Shown: positions 17,585-26,528, counted from the first letter of the stretch. The stretch is 64,000 nucleotides of DNA from Herbidospora galbida (GCF_005233835.1 NZ_SZQA01000005.1:124001-188000), one strand, 5' to 3'. The notes: generated by a model from the letters alone, not told the origin. Numbers and translations: made by a program.

Positions 17585-17788
17585 GGGGCGAAGACTACCC
17601 AGGTATGAAAGTCGACGGGCGATTCGCCCGCACCTGCCCCAAAAACCCCCTGTAGCCCTGACGTATTGATTTTGCACTTTCGGTAACCGGAGTCACAGGA
17701 TTCACATGCGTTGACGGGTATTTCTGATCTTGCGCCCCTGCGAGGCCGAACGTGTGGGGCGCATCTCTCAGACAACCCAGGAGAAACA

Positions 17789-18415
17789 GTGATTCACCGA
17801 CTCAAGATCGGGTTCTCGTGCCCGCCGGCCAAGGGGTCCCTCGCGACCGCCGTGGCGGCGGCGGCGCTGATGACCGGCGGCCTCCTCACTATGGCGACGC
17901 CGGCGCAGGCGAGCGAGGCCCAGCCGGTCACGCCGCAGTACGTGGCCGAGGCGCAGACGTCCAGCTGCAACCACTGGAGCTGCGACCGCTACCACCACAA
18001 GCCCAAGCCGCCCTGCGTGATCTGCAAGGGCCGTCCCGGCCCGCCCGGAAGGCCCGGACCGCCCGGAATGCCCGGAATGCCTGGACGATCCGGCTCCTCG
18101 ATCTCCACTGCCTTCCAGGGCGACAACAAGTTCATCGGGTACGCCCCCGGTGACGGCTCCACGCTGATCCGGGACCCGCGGCTTCCCATGATGAACCGCT
18201 GGCGCAACCTCAGCACCGTGCCGAACTACCCGGGGAACGTCACCGGGGTGTCCCTGGTTGAAATGGGCATGAGGCTGCACGTCACCGTCGTCAACGCCGC
18301 CGGCGTGGTTCGGCAGACGGTGTGCACGCTCAACCCGACTCCGGGCACCACCCCGGCGAACCCTGCGTGGCCTGGCAACTGCACGATGTTCGCCGACCAC
18401 ACGCCGCCGAACTGA
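17789..18415 (+). CDS. secreted protein with collagen-like Gly-X-Y segment
   Basis: 208 aa. N-terminal signal peptide ending near Ala-Gln-Ala41. Then a short Cys/His-rich segment (Cys60, Cys65, Cys76, Cys79), seven uninterrupted Gly-X-Y triplets (81-101, mostly Gly-Pro-Pro, Gly-Arg-Pro and Gly-Met-Pro), and a C-terminal globular part of about 105 residues with two more Cys. The GTG start has GGAG (17779-17782) at proper spacing; the first residues are unusually polar for a signal peptide. Seven triplets are few for a stable triple helix unless the end domains trimerise. Function unknown. Confidence 0.8.
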   Translation: MIHRLKIGFSCPPAKGSLATAVAAAALMTGGLLTMATPAQASEAQPVTPQYVAEAQTSSCNHWSCDRYHHKPKPPCVICKGRPGPPGRPGPPGMPGMPGRSGSSISTAFQGDNKFIGYAPGDGSTLIRDPRLPMMNRWRNLSTVPNYPGNVTGVSLVEMGMRLHVTVVNAAGVVRQTVCTLNPTPGTTPANPAWPGNCTMFADHTPPN

Positions 18416-18470
18416 CCGTGAAGTGTGCGGACAGGCGATCAGGCCTCATGGCTTGGTCGCTTGTTCGTCT

Positions 18471-19352
18471 TTACGCGTGCGGGCCGGTGAAGGACGCGCC
18501 GAGGGCGGTCCTGACCTGTGCCTCGGCCACTCCGGCCAGGGACCGCCGCGTCTGGCCGGCTCCGGCGACCGGCGGGAACATCGTCACCTCGACGGTCATG
18601 CGCTTGGTCGAGGCCACCCGGGCGATCGAGCCGACCAGGGAGTCGCCGCCGACGTAACAGGGCCTGGCGGAGGTGGCGTCGTCCTCCAGGTAGCGGATCG
18701 TCGCCGGGCGGACGGAGCCGCCCGCGTCGATGGCGGCCTGGAACAGGGCCGGGCGGAAACCGCCCATGCTCTGGCCGCACCAGGTGGTGCCCTCGGGGAA
18801 GGCGACCACGGTGTCGCCGGCGCGCAGGGCCCCGGTGACCTCGCCGACCGTGCGGGGCAGCAGGCTGAGCCGCTCGCGGTCGATGAAGATGGCGCCCGAG
18901 CCGGCGACCAGCGTGTTGATGAGCGGCCAGCGGGCGATCTCGCTCTTGGCGAGCAGGCGTGCGGGCATGACGGCCGCCATCACGAGCGGGTCGAGCCAGG
19001 AGATGTGGTTGGCCACCATGAGGGCGCCGGCCCCGTCGGAGGCGGCCTTGACGGCCACGGCCGCGCCGCCGACGAAGGCGAATCCCTGCGCCACCGTGAC
19101 CTTGATGCCGAGGGCCCGCAGCAGCAGCCGCGACCAGGCCATGGTCACCCGGGCCAGGGTCTCGGCCGACAACCGCCGCGCGAAAACCGCGAAGAGCACC
19201 CCCGCCGTGAGCACGACGACGGCACCGGTCAGCCGCGCCGCCTGGCGCACCACCCCGGCCGGACGGCGGGCGGGCGCCACGCAGGTGTCCGGCTCGCAGG
19301 GCGCCAGCGGCAGCCAGGGCGTGAGCGCCCGGACCGGCGCCGTGATGGTCAT
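18471..19352 (-). CDS. 1-acyl-glycerol-3-phosphate acyltransferase family protein (PlsC/OlsA-like)
   Basis: 293 aa. One or two N-terminal hydrophobic segments, then the PlsC acyltransferase motifs: a His-x(4)-Asp block written 'NHISWLDPLVM', 'GAIFIDRE' and 'VAFPEGTTWCG'. Its ATG overlaps the stop of the GNAT-fold gene upstream by 4 bp. That gene order, an OlsB-like N-acyltransferase followed by an OlsA-like O-acyltransferase, suggests ornithine-lipid synthesis at the inner face of the membrane: OlsB makes lyso-ornithine lipid and OlsA adds the second chain. Phosphatidic-acid synthesis is the alternative. Confidence 0.85.
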   Translation of the reverse strand: MTITAPVRALTPWLPLAPCEPDTCVAPARRPAGVVRQAARLTGAVVVLTAGVLFAVFARRLSAETLARVTMAWSRLLLRALGIKVTVAQGFAFVGGAAVAVKAASDGAGALMVANHISWLDPLVMAAVMPARLLAKSEIARWPLINTLVAGSGAIFIDRERLSLLPRTVGEVTGALRAGDTVVAFPEGTTWCGQSMGGFRPALFQAAIDAGGSVRPATIRYLEDDATSARPCYVGGDSLVGSIARVASTKRMTVEVTMFPPVAGAGQTRRSLAGVAEAQVRTALGASFTGPHA

Positions 19353-20143
19353 GCCGCCTCTCCCAGGAAGTGCCGCAGGTAGCGGGCGTCGACGTTGGCC
19401 AGCGAGAGCAGCACGAAGAAGTCGGCGGTGCCGAAGTCGGGGTCGTGGGCGGGCGCGCCGCAGATCCACGAGCCGAGCCGCAGGTAGCCGCGCAGCAGCG
19501 GCGGGATCACGAACCGCTCCGGCGGGGTGCCGCCCCTCCACGGCCTGCGCGGGGTGACGCGGTACTCCTCCGGCCCGAGGTCGATGTTGGCGACCACGCC
19601 CGCGGCGGCCGTGCCGTTGTCGTCGAGGGGCACCGAGCAGCACCCGGCGAGCCAGGAGTGGCCGCCGCCGACCATGTAGTGGGCGATGCCCGCCCACATC
19701 AGGCCCATCACCGCGCCGCCCCGGTGGTCGGCGCGCACGCAGGTGCGGCCCACCTCCACGAGGCTGTCCCGGACGCCCGACAGCCTGGCGGTGTCGAAGT
19801 AGCCGTCGGAGTACATCCGGTCGGTCCGCCCCGGGGGCAGCATCCGGTAGGTGCCGACGACCTCGGTGCCCGCGCGCACGATGAGGTGGTCGCAGTAGGC
19901 GTCGAACCGGTCGGCGTCGAGCCCGGACACCGGGGAGTCGAGCCGCGCGCCCATCTCCCCGGCGAACACCTCGTAGCGCAGCCGCTGGGCCGCCTGGACG
20001 TCCGCCGCGCTCGTGGCGAGGCTGACGGAGTACCGTCCGCGGGCGTCCGTGAGGTGGAGTTCCCTTTCAGTCTTCATGACTGAAATGACGACATGAGGAA
20101 GTGACGAAGATCTCTCACTTTTCGGGCGTGTCGGCGTCCGCAT
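19349..20143 (-). CDS. GNAT-fold N-acyltransferase (OlsB-like)
   Basis: 264 aa. It matches the acyl-ACP-dependent N-acyltransferase group around OlsB: 'AQRLRYEVFAGEMGA', 'DAYCDHLIVRAGTEVVGTYRML', 'VEVGRTCVRADHRGG' and a C-terminal 'PPLLRGYLRLGSWICGAPAHDPDFGTADFFV'-type block of which only parts are cited here. OlsB attaches 3-hydroxyacyl chains to ornithine. ATG 20143 has a weak AGG; ATG 20077 is an alternative that removes a basic 22-residue leader. It is coupled to the PlsC-like gene (4-bp overlap) and divergent from serB. Confidence 0.83.
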   Translation of the reverse strand: MRTPTRPKSERSSSLPHVVISVMKTERELHLTDARGRYSVSLATSAADVQAAQRLRYEVFAGEMGARLDSPVSGLDADRFDAYCDHLIVRAGTEVVGTYRMLPPGRTDRMYSDGYFDTARLSGVRDSLVEVGRTCVRADHRGGAVMGLMWAGIAHYMVGGGHSWLAGCCSVPLDDNGTAAAGVVANIDLGPEEYRVTPRRPWRGGTPPERFVIPPLLRGYLRLGSWICGAPAHDPDFGTADFFVLLSLANVDARYLRHFLGEAA

Positions 20144-20222
20144 GGTGAACCTGATGTACGGCCCCGGGATCAGGCCCAGTAGCGTTGAGACGACGGAACC
20201 GTCCTACGCCCAGAGATCCGGG

Positions 20223-21443
20223 ATGAAACAGCGCACTCTTCTGATCACGCTCACCGGTCCTGACCGCCCTGGGGTCACCTCCCGACTTTTCTCCGTACTC
20301 TCCGGTTTTCCCGTGACCGTCGCCGACGTCGAGCAGGTGGTCATCCGCGGCCGCCTGACGCTGGGCGTCCTGGTGGCCTACGCGGGAGGCAAGCCGAAGG
20401 GCACCGGTGAGACCATCGGCGGCCTGTGGACCGCAATCGAGCAGGTCGCCGCCGACCTGGACATGGACCTCGAACTGACCACCGGGACGGCCTCCAAGGA
20501 GACCCGCAGGCGAGGGCGCCTGCACATCTCGGTCCTCGGCAATCCGCTCACCCCGGCCGCGATGGCCGGGATCACCGGCCGGATCGCCGCCAGCGGGGCC
20601 AACATCGACCGCATCGAACGCCTGTCGGCCTACCCGGTCACCTGCATCGAGATGGCCGTCTCGGGCGCCGACCCGAAGACGCTGCGGGCCGAGCTGGCCA
20701 TCGAGGCCAGCCACCAGCAGGTCGACGTGGCCGTCCAGCGCACCGGCATCCTCCGCCGGGCCAAGCGCATGGTGGTCATGGACGTCGACTCGACCCTCAT
20801 CCAGGGCGAGGTCATCGAACTGCTGGCCCGCCACGCGGGCAACCTCGACGAGGTGGCTCGGGTGACCGAGGCGGCGATGCGCGGCGAACTCGACTTCGCC
20901 GAGTCGCTGATCCGCCGGGTCGCCCTGCTGGAGGGCCTGCCGGAAGAGGTCTTCGAGAAGGTCGCCAAGGAGGTCGTGCTCACTCCCGGCGCCCGCACCC
21001 TGGTCCGCACGCTGAAGCGGCTCGACTACAAGTTCGCGATCGTCAGCGGCGGGTTCACCCAGATCACCGACACGCTGGTGGCCGACCTGGGCATCGACTA
21101 CTCGGCCGCCAACACCCTCGAAGTGGTCGACGGCCGGCTCACCGGCAAGGTCGTCGGCGAGATCGTCGACCGGCCCGGCAAGGCCCGCGCCCTGGAACGG
21201 TTCGCCGCCCAGGCCGGGATCGCGGTCACCCAGACGGTCGCGGTCGGCGACGGCGCCAACGACCTCGACATGCTGGAGGTCGCCGGGCTCGGCATCGCCT
21301 TCAACGCCAAGCCGGTGGTCCGGGCCAAGGCCGACACCGCGCTGAACGTGCCCTATCTCGACTCGATCCTCTACCTGCTCGGGATCTCCCGCGACGAGGT
21401 CGAGGCGGCCGACGCCGAAGACGGCCTCACCGGTCCTCGGTAG
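20223..21443 (+). CDS. serB: phosphoserine phosphatase SerB with ACT domains
   Basis: 406 aa, cytoplasmic, last step of serine synthesis. N-terminal ACT-type regulatory region (about 1-170, 'ITLTGPDRPGVTSRLFSVL'), then a HAD phosphatase domain with nucleophile motif 'DVDSTLIQGE', the Ser motif 'FAIVSGGFTQITD' and the Asp pair in 'VAVGDGANDLDML'. Both halves are intact. ATG 20223 gives the standard N-terminus immediately before the ACT fold. Its 3' end overlaps the convergent FUSC gene by 17 bp. Confidence 0.95.
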   Translation: MKQRTLLITLTGPDRPGVTSRLFSVLSGFPVTVADVEQVVIRGRLTLGVLVAYAGGKPKGTGETIGGLWTAIEQVAADLDMDLELTTGTASKETRRRGRLHISVLGNPLTPAAMAGITGRIAASGANIDRIERLSAYPVTCIEMAVSGADPKTLRAELAIEASHQQVDVAVQRTGILRRAKRMVVMDVDSTLIQGEVIELLARHAGNLDEVARVTEAAMRGELDFAESLIRRVALLEGLPEEVFEKVAKEVVLTPGARTLVRTLKRLDYKFAIVSGGFTQITDTLVADLGIDYSAANTLEVVDGRLTGKVVGEIVDRPGKARALERFAAQAGIAVTQTVAVGDGANDLDMLEVAGLGIAFNAKPVVRAKADTALNVPYLDSILYLLGISRDEVEAADAEDGLTGPR

Positions 21444-23502
21444 CCAAAATCACCACCCGCGCCGAGTCGTCGGCGAGGGCCTTGAGCGCGTGGTCGGCGG
21501 CGGCCGCGTGCAGCAGGGCCCTCCTGACCTCGGTGCGGGAGTCGGCCGGGTCGGCGGCGAGCTCGCCGAGCCGGGTGACCGCCAGCTTCCCCAGCCAGGT
21601 CCGCAGCTCCGAGAGCGTCTGGTCGACGTCGCCCTGCGGCTGGTAGGGCTCTCCTTCCTGTACGGCCACCGCCCCGCCCTCCAGCCGGTCGGCCACCGCG
21701 TGCAGCACCGCCGGAGCCGGGCCGACGTCGTTGCCCGGGTCCTCCCGCAGCACCGAGGTCAGCGTGATGAGCCCGTCGCGGACCCTGGTGACCTCGTCGA
21801 GCAGCTCGGCGACGTGCGCGGTCTCGCCCGCGCCGGGTTCGTGCGCCATCGCCGCGATGCCCTGCTCGACCGTCTCGGCCATGTCGGCGGCCCGCCGGAT
21901 GGCCAGCTCGGCCGACCCCTCGGGCCGTCTGCCCCGGGTCGTCTCGGCCAGCGTCCGGGCCGCCAGGGCGTGCGCCCTGAGCAGGTCGGCCAGCCGCCGC
22001 CGGAGCCGCACCGCCTCGCCACGCGGCCACAGCAGCCGTACGCAGGCCAGCGCGATGGCCCCGCCGAGCACGTTCAGCCCGATCCGGAACCCGGCGATCT
22101 CCCACGTCTGCATCGCCTGGATGTCGATCAGCAGCAGCACGCACATGGTCATGAACGTGGCCCAGTAGGCGTAGTGGACGGCGTACAGGCCGAATCCCAG
22201 GCCGGCGCTGACCACGATCAGGGCGGCGAGCCAGCCGTACCCGGGGGCGATCAGCAGCACCACGGCGGCGACCAGCGCCCCGGCGATGCTGCCGCCGACG
22301 CGGGCGCCGGCCTTGTCGAGGGTCTCGCCGTAGGTGGGCTGGATGGTCAGCAGCACGCCCAGCGCCAGCCACTGCGCGTGCTCCGGTGTGAAGATCGCGA
22401 TGATCACGCACGCCGTGGCGGTGCCGAGCATGGCCCGCAGCAGGTGCCGGAACCCGGGGTCGTCCCTGGTCAGCCGCATCGACGGAGCTCTGGGCACGAT
22501 CATGATGGCGTCGGTGACCGGGCTCTCCGCGGGCAGCCTCGGGATCGGGATCAGCGCCGACTTCAGCTTCATCGCGGGCGTCTTCGCCTGGTCGAGCGTG
22601 GCCCTGATCCGGGTCGCGGCATGGTCGATCTGCCGCAGCAGCACCACCCGCAGCAGCTCCCGTTCGTCGTCGGGCCGCTCGCCGCGCAGTTCGTCGATCC
22701 GGGCGGCGAAGTCGACCTCGACGACCTCGACGTCGTCCTGGAACAGGGCCCGGGTGCGCGCGGCCAGTTCGGCCGTCAGCGGCTCGATCTCCGCCTGCCG
22801 GCCCGCCGCCGCGGCGAGTTCGCGCAGCGTGATGGCCTCGTAGAAGACCCTGCGCAGGGCCGTGGTGATCCGCTCGGCGTCAGGGGAGCGGCGTTCCCAC
22901 CGGTGCCGGGCGCAGGCGGTGCGGGCGTTCTGAAGAGCGTCGGCGACCTCGTCGCGCAGCGCCTCCCGGCGCTCCCCGTCGAAGGTCGCGTCGAGCAGAT
23001 CGGCCAGCAGGCCGGCGGTCTCCGCCAGGGTCGCCGCCAGCGGCCGGGTCCGCCGCCACGCCCACGGCAGCGTCAGCAGGAAGGCCGCCAGCAGCCCGCC
23101 CACCACCTGCAGCACCAGGTGCGGGATCGGGTCGACCGGCAGCGGGTTGGCCGCCGTCAGCAGCAGCGCCAGCGGCGCGGTGAAGCCCACCACCGGGAAC
23201 CGGATGGCCAGTGCCGCCGCCGCCGTCGCCACGGGGATCAGCAGCCAGTCGTTGCCGACGAGTAACACACCGAGGACCGACCCCACGGCCAGCACGAGCA
23301 CGCCGGCGAGCATGAAGGGCAGGCGTACACCCGGCGGATCGGGGTTGGCCCTGATGGTCACCAGGAAGGCGCCGAGCGCCACCACGCCGCCCTGGGCGGG
23401 CCGCCCGGTGGCCAGCCCGATGAGGAGCGGGATGAGCAGTCCGGCCGCGCCGACGAGGCCGTAGCCGACGGCGAGGCCGCGGTCTCTAAGGCTGGTGGCC
23501 AT
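21427..23502 (-). CDS. FUSC family (aromatic acid exporter-like) membrane protein
   Basis: 691 aa. Two blocks of about six hydrophobic segments each (about 15-150 and 375-500), separated and followed by cytoplasmic helical regions. The second block holds the FUSC signature-like 'IQPTYGETLDKAGARVGGSIAGAL'. Proteins of this architecture (YccS, AaeB, FusC) are proposed efflux proteins for aromatic acids or fusaric acid. The end overlaps serB tail-to-tail by 17 bp; the start overlaps the end of the sixA-like gene by 17 bp, so those two are co-transcribed. The substrate is unknown. Confidence 0.88.
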   Translation of the reverse strand: MATSLRDRGLAVGYGLVGAAGLLIPLLIGLATGRPAQGGVVALGAFLVTIRANPDPPGVRLPFMLAGVLVLAVGSVLGVLLVGNDWLLIPVATAAAALAIRFPVVGFTAPLALLLTAANPLPVDPIPHLVLQVVGGLLAAFLLTLPWAWRRTRPLAATLAETAGLLADLLDATFDGERREALRDEVADALQNARTACARHRWERRSPDAERITTALRRVFYEAITLRELAAAAGRQAEIEPLTAELAARTRALFQDDVEVVEVDFAARIDELRGERPDDERELLRVVLLRQIDHAATRIRATLDQAKTPAMKLKSALIPIPRLPAESPVTDAIMIVPRAPSMRLTRDDPGFRHLLRAMLGTATACVIIAIFTPEHAQWLALGVLLTIQPTYGETLDKAGARVGGSIAGALVAAVVLLIAPGYGWLAALIVVSAGLGFGLYAVHYAYWATFMTMCVLLLIDIQAMQTWEIAGFRIGLNVLGGAIALACVRLLWPRGEAVRLRRRLADLLRAHALAARTLAETTRGRRPEGSAELAIRRAADMAETVEQGIAAMAHEPGAGETAHVAELLDEVTRVRDGLITLTSVLREDPGNDVGPAPAVLHAVADRLEGGAVAVQEGEPYQPQGDVDQTLSELRTWLGKLAVTRLGELAADPADSRTEVRRALLHAAAADHALKALADDSARVVILATEDR

Positions 23503-23944
23503 CGACCAGGGTGCCGGTGCCCGGGTCGAGCTCCTCCCACGGCCCCGGCAGCTCGATCACGGCGAACGCCCCCGGCTTGAACGTCTCGGTCTGCGGCCCC
23601 GACAGCTGCACCACCAGGTCGTGGACCGACGGGTTGTGCCCGACCAGCACCAGCGTGTCGATCTCGGGATCGGTCCGCCGGACGATCTCGAACAGTTCGT
23701 CGGTGTACGCCTCGTAGACGTCCCGCTCGAACTCGATGGGCACCCCTTCGAGGCCGAGGAGCTCGGCCGTCAGCCGGGTTCGGGCCGACGGCGATGCCAC
23801 GATCAGGTCCGGCGTCAGCCGGGCGATCAGCTCACCGGCCTCGCGGGAGTTGCGCTCGCCGCGCTTGGTCAGCACCCGGTCGAAGTCGAGGACCCCGGGC
23901 GTGTGCTCGGCCTTGGCGTGCCGCAACACGATCAGCTTCTTCAC
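23486..23944 (-). CDS. SixA-like phosphohistidine phosphatase
   Basis: 152 aa histidine phosphatase of the short SixA branch. The catalytic motif 'LRHAKAEH' at residue 7 carries the RHG/RHA signature; the second His lies in 'LVLVGHNPSVHDLV'. E. coli SixA removes phosphate from His in phosphotransfer proteins; here the target is unknown. The GTG start has GGGGAG eight bases upstream. It lies 16 bp after the tiny membrane ORF and overlaps the FUSC gene by 17 bp. Confidence 0.9.
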   Translation of the reverse strand: MKKLIVLRHAKAEHTPGVLDFDRVLTKRGERNSREAGELIARLTPDLIVASPSARTRLTAELLGLEGVPIEFERDVYEAYTDELFEIVRRTDPEIDTLVLVGHNPSVHDLVVQLSGPQTETFKPGAFAVIELPGPWEELDPGTGTLVDGHQP

Positions 23945-23960
23945 GCGGTCAACTCCCCTT

Positions 23961-24059
23961 TCAGGGCATCGCCCACATGGCGAGAGCCACGATCACGGCG
24001 AACATCAGAGCCATGCCGAGCAGAATGACTGCCAGGCCGCGGCCACCCTTGTCGTTCAT
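23961..24059 (-). CDS. tiny single-pass membrane protein (32 aa)
   Basis: Begins MNDKGGRG and continues with about 21 hydrophobic residues, ending WAMP: a charged head and one membrane helix. It fills the 16-188 bp gap between sixA and hppA in the same direction, ending 16 bp before the sixA start. The ribosome site is weak, and an ATG two codons earlier is possible. The hydrophobic run and the gene-sized gap make it credible; comparative data would decide. Confidence 0.5.
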   Translation of the reverse strand: MNDKGGRGLAVILLGMALMFAVIVALAMWAMP

Positions 24060-24080
24060 GAACATCGAGTCTATGGACGT

Positions 24081-24120
24081 GCGGCGGCCCCCCGGCACGT
24101 GGGTGCCGGGGGGCCGCCGT
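24081..24120 (-). terminator. hppA terminator hairpin
   Basis: A perfect 17-bp stem, 24082-24098 (CGGCGGCCCCCCGGCAC) with 24103-24119, closed by a 4-nt loop, lies 12 bp beyond the hppA stop. No U tract follows, but the stem is among the strongest in the window. Confidence 0.85.
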
Positions 24121-24131
24121 CGGCCGGGGGT

Positions 24132-26459
24132 CTAGCTGACCACCGGCTCCAGCTTCTTCTCGTTGTCGCTGTTCGGCTTGTCGATCGTCACCGAGCGCCG
24201 CTTGGACGCGATGATCGCGCCGACCACGACGACCAGGGCCACGACCGTCACGCCGACCCGCAGGGCGACGTTGTCGAAGTAGGTCACCACGGCCGGCGCG
24301 ATCAGCAGCGCGACCAGGTTCATGACCTTGATCAGCGGGTTGATGGCCGGACCGGCGGTGTCCTTGAACGGGTCGCCGACGGTGTCGCCGATGACCGTCG
24401 CGGCATGGGCGTCGGAGCCCTTGCCGCCGTGGTGGCCGTCTTCGACGAGCTTCTTGGCGTTGTCCCAGGCACCGCCCGAGTTCGACAGGAAGACCGCCAT
24501 CAGCGTGCCGGCCGCGATGGCCCCGGCCAGGAAGGCGCCCAGCGGCGCGTAGCCCAGCGCGAACCCGACCGCGATCGGCGTCAGGACGGCCAGCAGACCA
24601 GGCGTCGCAAGCTCACGCAGCGAGTCTTTGGTGCAGATGTCGACCACGCGGGAGTAGTCGGGCAGTTCGGTGCCCGCCATGATCCCGGGCTTGCTGCGGA
24701 ACTGGTCGCGTACCTCGAAGACCACCCGCATCGCCGCGCGCCCGACCGCCATGATCGCCAGACCGGAGAACAGGAACACCACGGCCGCGCCGATGATCAG
24801 ACCGACCAGCACGTTGGGCGCGTCGACGCTCAGCGAGAAGCTCGAGAAGCCGCCGAGCATGTCCTTGACCGCCGGCGACGCGTTGGCCAGCGCCCCCTCG
24901 ACGGCGGTCCGGAACGAGCCGAACAGCGCCGTCGCCGCGAGCACGGCCGTCGCGATCGCGATGCCCTTGGTGATCGCCTTCGTGGTGTTGCCCACGGCGT
25001 CGAGCGAGGTGAGCACCGCGGCGCCCTCGCCCTCGACGTCGCCGGACATCTCGGCGATGCCCTGCGCGTTGTCGGAGACCGGGCCGAAGGTGTCCATGGA
25101 CACGATCACGCCGACCGTGGTCAGCAGACCGGTTCCGGCCAGGGCCACGGCGAACAGCGCCACGGTGACGTTGCCGAAGCCGAGCAGGAAGGCGCCGTAG
25201 ACGGCGCCGCCGATCAGCAGCGCCGAGTAGACGGCCGACTCCAGGCCGACCGAGATGCCCGACAGGATGACCGTCGCCGGGCCGGTCAGCGAGCTCTCGC
25301 CGATCTCCCTCACCGGACGGCGGTTCGTCTCGGTGAAGTAGCCGGTGAGGATCTGGATCGCGCTGGCCAGCACCAGACCGATCAGGACCGCGCCGATGGC
25401 GATCCAGCGGGGGTCGGCGTCGAGGTTCTGCACGCCGCCGTTCAGCTCGGAGAAGCTGCCCGGCAGGTAGAGGAACGCCGCCACCGCGACGAGGATCGCG
25501 GAGATGATCGCACTGATGAAGAAGCCGCGGTTGATGGCGGCCATCGCGTTGCGGTCACCCGCCCGGGGCGCGGTGATGAAGATGCCGATGATCGCGGTGA
25601 GAACACCGATCATCGGGACGATCAGCGGGAACACCAGACCCTCGGTGCCGAAGGCCACCTTGCCCAGGATCAGCGAGGCGACCAGCATGACCGCGTACGA
25701 CTCGAACAGGTCGGCCGCCATGCCGGCGCAGTCGCCGACGTTGTCGCCCACGTTGTCGGCGATGGTCGCCGGGTTGCGCGGGTCGTCTTCGGGGATGCCC
25801 TGCTCGACCTTGCCGACCAGGTCGGCGCCGACGTCGGCGGCCTTGGTGAAGATGCCGCCGCCGACTCGCATGAACATCGCGAGGAGGGCGGCGCCGAAAC
25901 CGAACCCTTCGAGGACGCTCGGCGCGTCCCCCTTGTACGCGAAGACCACGATCGCCGCGCCCAGCAGACCCAGGCCCACCGTGAACATGCCCGCCACACC
26001 GCCGGTGCGGAAGGCGATGCGCATCGCCGTCTTCTCACCGGACTCGCGGGCCGCCGCGGCGACGCGGACGTTGCCGCGCACCGCCAGCCACATGCCGATG
26101 AAACCGGTCAGCGCCGAGAACAGCGCGCCGATCACGAAGAAGACGCTTCGTCCGATACGCACCCCCGTCGTCTCCGCCGGCAGCAACAGAAGCACCAGCG
26201 GGATCAACACGACAAAGATGGCAAGCGTCTTGAACTGCCGGGTGAGATAGGCGGCGGCACCCTGCTGAACGGCTTTCGCGATGTTCTGCATGCGCTCGGT
26301 GCCCTGACCCGCCGCGAGAACCTCGCGTACGAGCCCGCCCGCGACGGCGAGGGCGAGCAGGGCCACGGCCGCCACCACGACCACGAGTGTGAGGTGACCA
26401 CCGCTCAGGGAAACCGCCGCGCCGTCATCCACGGCTAGAAAATGTGCAGGAGCAGACAA
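24132..26459 (-). CDS. hppA: K+-insensitive proton-pumping membrane pyrophosphatase
   Basis: 775 aa, about 16 membrane helices. It couples PPi hydrolysis to proton export. The PPi/Mg site is visible in 'DVGADLVGKVEQGIPEDDPRNP' and 'DNVGDNVGDCAGMAADLFE' (cited in parts) and the C-terminal 'SDAHAATVIGDTVGDPFKDTAGP' region. The potassium-specificity motif reads GNTTKAITKG: Lys and Thr at the positions that are Ala in K+-dependent enzymes, so the K+-independent type is predicted. Start: TTG at 26459, placed by GGAGG five bases upstream; a GTG nine codons in is the alternative but lacks a site. A strong terminator follows. The order hppA, anti-sigma, bldG matches S. coelicolor. Confidence 0.96.
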   Translation of the reverse strand: MSAPAHFLAVDDGAAVSLSGGHLTLVVVVAAVALLALAVAGGLVREVLAAGQGTERMQNIAKAVQQGAAAYLTRQFKTLAIFVVLIPLVLLLLPAETTGVRIGRSVFFVIGALFSALTGFIGMWLAVRGNVRVAAAARESGEKTAMRIAFRTGGVAGMFTVGLGLLGAAIVVFAYKGDAPSVLEGFGFGAALLAMFMRVGGGIFTKAADVGADLVGKVEQGIPEDDPRNPATIADNVGDNVGDCAGMAADLFESYAVMLVASLILGKVAFGTEGLVFPLIVPMIGVLTAIIGIFITAPRAGDRNAMAAINRGFFISAIISAILVAVAAFLYLPGSFSELNGGVQNLDADPRWIAIGAVLIGLVLASAIQILTGYFTETNRRPVREIGESSLTGPATVILSGISVGLESAVYSALLIGGAVYGAFLLGFGNVTVALFAVALAGTGLLTTVGVIVSMDTFGPVSDNAQGIAEMSGDVEGEGAAVLTSLDAVGNTTKAITKGIAIATAVLAATALFGSFRTAVEGALANASPAVKDMLGGFSSFSLSVDAPNVLVGLIIGAAVVFLFSGLAIMAVGRAAMRVVFEVRDQFRSKPGIMAGTELPDYSRVVDICTKDSLRELATPGLLAVLTPIAVGFALGYAPLGAFLAGAIAAGTLMAVFLSNSGGAWDNAKKLVEDGHHGGKGSDAHAATVIGDTVGDPFKDTAGPAINPLIKVMNLVALLIAPAVVTYFDNVALRVGVTVVALVVVVGAIIASKRRSVTIDKPNSDNEKKLEPVVS

Positions 26460-26500
26460 TCCGTCCTCCTCGGCCAGACGGGTAGGTCCTGCCCGGGAGT

Positions 26501-26528
26501 GGCTGCCCCAAAATGTTACGGCTGCCCC
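26501..26528 (-). promoter_or_regulatory. direct repeats in the hppA upstream region
   Basis: Within the 335-bp gap 26460-26794, GGCTGCCCC occurs at 26501-26509 and 26520-26528 (19-bp period) around an AT-rich core. Read on the - strand the core contains TAACAT, a fair -10 box about 54 bp upstream of the hppA TTG. A regulated hppA promoter is plausible. Apart from this and the terminator at 26724, I see nothing else in the gap. Confidence 0.3.

Noticed and set aside
23736-26438. Open frame of about 900 codons antisense to hppA (and similar long frames antisense to acs at 40569-42776 and the SARP gene at 30771-33515)
   Set aside because: High-GC codon use removes stops from the complementary frame. 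The translations are Arg/Gly/His/Asp-rich low complexity with no domain, while the sense genes are unambiguous.
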